This document shows, in pieces, positions 19,601-25,600 of a DNA stretch of 64,000 bases. Within the stretch, counting starts at the first letter, position 1. Every line of letters starts with the position of its first letter. Position numbers and translations under genes: made by a program. Where the stretch lies: assembly GCF_900100925.1 (NCBI RefSeq), contig NZ_FNKO01000001.1, forward strand, positions 682,001 through 746,000, in the 5' to 3' direction. Source of the DNA: Actinopolyspora saharensis (GTDB lineage Bacteria > Actinomycetota > Actinomycetes > Mycobacteriales > Pseudonocardiaceae). A model generated the notes under the pieces. The model saw only the letters and a program-made list of their open reading frames with translations. It did no database searches and was not told where the DNA came from.

Positions 19601-22600
19601 GTGTCCGGGACCAGCCGGAGGCGGCCTTCCACACCGGCGGACCATCCCTTCTCGACGCCGGTGGAGTTCTCCCACTTGGCCGAACCGGCCGCGATCGAGC
19701 GAATGTTGCGCTGGTCGGCCTGCCCGAGGTGTTCGGGGGTGCCGAGCCGGGCCTTGACCGCGATGTTGACGTAGTCGCTGGTGAATAGGTCTCGTTTTTT
19801 GAGCTGCACCTGAACACCGGGGCCCAGCAGGCTGTCCAGCTTGGTGCGCAGTGCGGAGGGGGAGAGTTCGGCGTCGAGTTTGCGCAGGTTGTCGAACCTC
19901 TCCTGCTCGTCCGAGAGGTGTTTGCCGGTTTCGCGTGTGGTGCGCCGGGAGCTCCAGTCCGGCAGGAACTCCTCGAAGCCCTTGATCCGGCCCAGCGCCT
20001 GTTCGATCTCGGGCCGCACCCGGTTCACGGGGCCGTGCTCGCCGACCTTGACGTCGCCGGCCGCGGCCTTGTCGGCCAGGAACGGCGGTGGGAACCGCTG
20101 CTCGGTGGCGGTGGTGATCGAGTTCCTGGTTCCCGGTGGAACGGGAAGACCTTGGTCAGCGGCTTCCGGCAGCCCCGCTCGCAGGTAGCTGGTGGCGGTG
20201 AAGCTGGTCGACCGGCCGTTGGGGGTGCGGACCTCGATGGTGGTATCCACCTTGTAGAGACCCTGGTTGCCCTTGACCTGCATGCCGGGGCGGGAGGTCG
20301 ATTCCACCCCGGTCACCGAGTTCGAGCTCCGGCTGGATTTGTATCCGCCGGTGACTCCGGCAGCGCCTCCCATCGTTCCGAGTCCGAACGCGCGGCCTCC
20401 GAGGCCCGCGTCGACCTCGAAACCGGTCTTGCTGGTGGCCGAGGTGCTGCTGCTGGTGGCGGAGGACTCGTGCAGCCGCATGGTTGTGTCCCCGGAGGTG
20501 CCGACCAGTTCGGCCCGGCCGAACGAGGCACGCATCTGCACCGCGGTGCCCCGGCTGCCGTGCGGGCTGAGCAGGTCCGGTGAGGTCACCCAGCCGTGCT
20601 GCAGCTGCCCCATGCTGTTTCGGAGGTTCGTGGCGCTGAGGAACTCCTGCAGCACGGTGCGTCCCGGCGCCCCCAACCTGGTGATCGAGGGATGCAGCTG
20701 CCCGGCGATCGCGTCGAATCCGTCCTCGAGGTCGACCACGGCTTCGGTGCCCGGGTGCTCCAGGCGCGCTCCCCACCCCTCGGTCGGGGTCTTTGCTCCC
20801 ACCTCCGGGTGGCGGTTCATCCTCCCCAGATCGTCGGGGATGCGCAGCTCGGCGCTGCCGGTGGTGGTGCCGGGCACGTCAGCGGTTCCCGCGGCGCGTA
20901 CCGGCCGTCCTGCGGCGTCGCGAACATCGATGTCGAAGTCGACGGGCACTTCGGCGGTCGTGGAGCTGCTGCCCGAGCGGAAGTTGCGCTGCTCCTGCGC
21001 GGAGGAGTCCCTGTGCTGCGAGGAGCTGGGCGTGGCCAGGGGAGCACCCGCGCCCAGCGATCCGTAGGGGCCGAGCAGTGGTCCCCCCGTGGCGTTGAAC
21101 GCCGTGCTGGTCGGGTTGGTGACCGTGTTCGTGCGCGGGTTGGTGGTGCCGGACTGGGCGGTCAGGTCGACCTTGGTCCTGGCAGGCGTTGCCGAGGCCA
21201 CGGGGCCGAGGTCCTCCGGCAGCCGTGGCCTCGCGCGCACGCGCACCTCGAACCACTCGGTGCCCACGCGCACCGGGAACCCGCGGCCGGCGTCCATGAA
21301 GGACTCGAAGTTCTGCTTGGTCGCCGGTTCGATCCCGTCGAGTCCCACCGGCACCAGTGCCCTCGGGTTCGGCAGCAGCTGTCGCACTCGGTCGGTGAGC
21401 CCACCGGTGTCCAGTTCGGTGAGCGCGACGTGTCCCAGCGCCTTGCCCTCCTGGAAGTAGCCGGGGGTGTTGCCCAGGTCCACCAGTTGTTCCCGCGGCT
21501 CGTCCGGTTTGGTGAGGGTGATCCTCGGTGTCGGGGGTGTGGTCTCGCCCCGGGGGTTCGTCTGTGCGGTGTCGTGCTGTGGGGCTTGTGGCCGGTCACC
21601 GTCGGTGGTGCGTTGCCGCTCCGCGGTGGGCGTGCTCTCCGGGGCGGAGTCGCGGGGCGGGTTCGGGGGCAGCTCGCCGAGTTCGATCCCCGCGGACGCG
21701 GGAGTGGGGCGACCCGGTCGGAGGTGTGGGGCTGTGGGGTCGGTGCTGGTCGGGGAGGTAGTGGTGCGGGGGGTGATGTCGGGCCGGGCGCCCTGGCTGT
21801 GGGCGGTGTTCTCGATGGCCCAGAGGTGGCGGGGTTTGAGGTGGGGGTCGTGGAGGGCGGAGTGCCCCATCAGACCGTTGTCCAGCTGGACGGAGTTGTG
21901 CGCGGGGTGCGGGTCGCCGGTGTCCACGTCGGTGGCTCGGGGCGGGTCACCCCGGTTGAACAGGCGGCGGGTGTCGGGGGTGTCGAGCGGGCCGCGCGGG
22001 TCCGGGTACTCGTCCGGCAGTCCGAAGTAGTGGCCGATCTCGTGGGCGTGGAGGTTGGGGGAGGCGTGGATGTTCCAGTGGTTCTGGTCGGTGGGGCCCT
22101 CGCCGCTGACGTGGATGGTGTCGTGGGCCTGGGCGGGGTCGTCGACGAATTCGACGCGGGCGTGGAACTGATCGCCGGAGGGCAGGCGGTTTCCCTGGTT
22201 GAACAGGGTGTCGACGGTCTCGGTGAGTCGGTCGCGCAGGTCGCGGAGCTGGTCCGGTGTGATGGTGGGGCCGGGGGAGAGGTGGGCGCGGAAGGTGTAC
22301 TCCTGCACGCGTTGTCCCGCCACGTCCATGTGGCGGAGGGCGTAGCGGATGCGGCCCTCGTAGTACTTCAGCTCGCTGGCCGTGCTGTTCGTGCGCACGT
22401 CCCGGACCTCGGTGTCGACCTCGTGAGCAGGTGCGTGCTCGCGCTGCTCGCGCCACTGGTCGGGATGCGCGGGGGCGGTGTCGGGTTCGAACCACGCGGC
22501 GGTGGGGGTGGTGCTGTGCTTCCACGCCCTGTCCCACGGGGAGGGTTCGTTGTCGCTGGTGCTCGGGTCGTGCTCTCGTGACGTCGCTTCTGCGGAGCGG

Positions 22601-25600
22601 TCGGACGTGCCCGTGTCCTCGATGCCCAGTGGGGCGGGGCGGCTTCCGGAACCACCGGAGCGGTCCCGGGAGGTGCGCGGTTCGTTCCACTCGGTGAAGG
22701 TGCGCGAGCTGGACGGGTCGGGCGCGAACAGCGCGTCGGGCCGCACCGTCCCGTCGGAGGGCGGTACGTCCGGCGGCGCCGAGCCGGGCCCGGGTGCGTC
22801 GTGCTCGCCGCTGTTTCCGCCCCCGTTCGGGGCGGGATCGTTCCCACCCGGTTCGTTCGGGTCGAGGTTGCTCGTGTTGAACGCGTGCGGGTCGAATCCG
22901 CTGGTGGTGTCGTTGAGCAGCGCGGTGAGCACGGGGTCGTTGAGCAGGGCGTCCGGGCCGTGCTGAGAGCTCGAGGCGAAGGCGCCCGGGGCGAACAGCT
23001 CGGTGCCGCTCGCGGCGGTGCCGGCCAGGTTGGTGGCGTCGAAGCTCAGCGAGTCGGGATCGCTCGAGGTGAGCGAGAGGGCGCCGGGATCGTTCTGGTG
23101 TATCGCGCCCACGTTGTTGAGCAGGTTCTCCAGCCGCGCGCGGTTTTCGGCCCGCTGCTGGGCCGTGTCGTTGTGCTGAACCAGCAGGTCCTCGTAGCGC
23201 TCGCGCACCTGCGCGTCGGCGTCCTGGAGCGACTGCGGGTTCAGCATCGGGTTCCACGGTTCGGGGAAGAACAGCGCGCTGGGATCGGAGGCGATGACCA
23301 TCGCGCGTCCGCTGGGCAGCAAAGCACTGCTGGGAGCGATCCCCCATCCGGTGGGGTTGCTCGTGAAATCGGCGTCGAGGACCTGCTGGACGTGCTGCGG
23401 GGAGCCGCCCAGGATCTGGGTGGTCTCGCTGGCGACGTCGACCTGCATGTTGGACAGCCAGCTGTCGAACGGTACGGGGCCGTCGTTGGTGGCGGGGTCG
23501 AGCACGTGCAGCTTGGGGCCGTCCGGGGTGTTGACGATGACGGAGGGGGCGACGTGGAAGTTCCAGTTGAGCTGTCCGGCCAGGCCGGGTAGCGCCTCGG
23601 CGGAGTACGGTGTGCGCACCGACAGGGGCGGGTTGAGGCGTGCCACGAAGATCTTGCTCGGCGCGGCCCCCATGCGTTGCAGGTCCAGCGCCCACAGGTG
23701 GGCGCGGATGTAGCAGCCGTCCTCGGGGTGATCGGTGCGGATGGTGCTGCGTCCCCGGGCGTGGTGCTCGAAGGTGGACCGCTTGAGCTGTTCGTGCCAG
23801 TGCGATGCCTGCTCCATCGACACCGGATCGGTGGAGTAGGCGCCCATGGCGTGCAGCACCTCGTGGGAGCGCCAGGGGGCCGTGCTCATCAGGTCGGAGC
23901 TCAGTTCGCTGCCCGTCTGCATCCTGTAGGCGTCCTGGATCGCCCACAGCGCGCGGATGTCGCGGCCGACTCCGTGCAGCAGCGTCATCGCGTCGTCGAA
24001 TCGACCCGTCGAGTTGTGCTGGACCAGGTGACCGGCGAAGTTCCACACCGACTGGTTGTAGGCGGGGTCGTAGCCCATCTTCGGCGGTGCGGAGGTGGAC
24101 GGCGCGCCGGGCTGGACCGGACCCGTCACGTAGTCGCGCGGCAGCCCCAGCAGGTCCATCGCCCGCGAGTAGCTGGGCTGGTCGAGGTTCAACGCCAACG
24201 GCATCCACAGGTCCAAGCCACCGGTGCGTGCGCGGAAGCTCTCCTGCAGCGCCTGGATCGCGGCCTGATCGCCCCGCAGCTGGTGGAGCTCGTGGAGCAC
24301 CGCACCGCTGTCGACCGGAGTGGTGAACAGCAAGCCGTGCAACACCTCGGCGCGCAGGTTCGACTCCATCGTCGGAGCCGGTCGCGTCGTTGCCGAGTCG
24401 CCGTCGGCCACCTCCCGGCCCCCGTCTTTCCCGGCGGATTCGCTCGTGCGGTTGGGATCGCCGGTGGTGTCCACGGGAACCTGGCGTGTCGTCCCCGCCT
24501 CGGGGGCCGAACGTGCGGGTGGGGAGTAGGTGTGCGGGCCTCCGGTGGAGCGTGCGGTCCCGCTCCGGTTCGGCGCAGTCGAGGATTCGGTGCGCACCTT
24601 CGGCGGGGTGTCGTCGTTCGGGCTGGTGCTCCTTGCGGGAGCGGTGAGTTCCGAGTGACCCGTCGAGGACGGTGCGGTGTGGCCACGCTGGCCGGTGTTG
24701 TTCCACGGGGAGGTGGGACCGTTCCGGTCGACCGGGGGTGCCGCGGTGCTGGGGGATTCGGCGCGGTTTTCCGGGGGCGTCCCCTGAGTGGTGGTCTGCC
24801 CGGTGTCCACGGGGTGGGTGATTTCCGCGTTCGGATCGCTGTCGGTGGAGTGCGGTGCGGCCGTCGCTTCTGCCGAGCTTGCGGACGTGGTGTTCACCGG
24901 GGTGCTGTCGAGTTCCGTGCGGGACGGTGCGGGCGTGGTTGCGCCAGCTGGGGGCTGCTCCGACGCGGGACTGGTTCTGCTGGGTGGTCCGGCCGTGCGG
25001 TCGGCGGTGTCCGGACGCCCCGGTGTCGTGCTGCCGGTGTTGGTTCCGCTCCCTCCGGTGGTGCTGCCCGGGGTGGACGAGGTGATGCCCCCCTGCGGGG
25101 CGACCGCGGGTGTCGGACCGGGTTCGGTGGTGTTTCGGGGGGTGTTCGCGCCGACTTCCGGCCGAGCGGTGCTGTCCGCGCCCCGTTCCGGGGCCGGTGT
25201 CCGATGTGCACCGGTGGGGGCGGTCTCGTCGGGTGCGTGCGTCGTCGTGCGCGAGGACTGCTCGGATGGGGGGCCGGTCGATTCGGCCTGCTGCGTCGAC
25301 GGTTCCGTTCCCTCGTGGGGACGCGCGTCGGAGCTGGTGTGCTCGGAAACCGTGTTTCGGGGCGGTTCGGGCGTGTTAGCACGATCCTGCCGCGGGGAGT
25401 CGGCGGTGTCGGTCTCGTGCCGTCCCGCCTCGTGGAGCGGGGTCGATTCCGTGCCGGTGCTCGACGGAGGTTCGGTGGTCCTCGCACCGCCCGAATCAGG
25501 CGCAGCGGCGGTGCTCGGTGTTTCCGCGCTGCCGGTGTGGCCGATACCTTCCCGCGTCGGTACGGATTGTGGTGGTTGCCCTCCGGCGGTGTCGTGCTGG

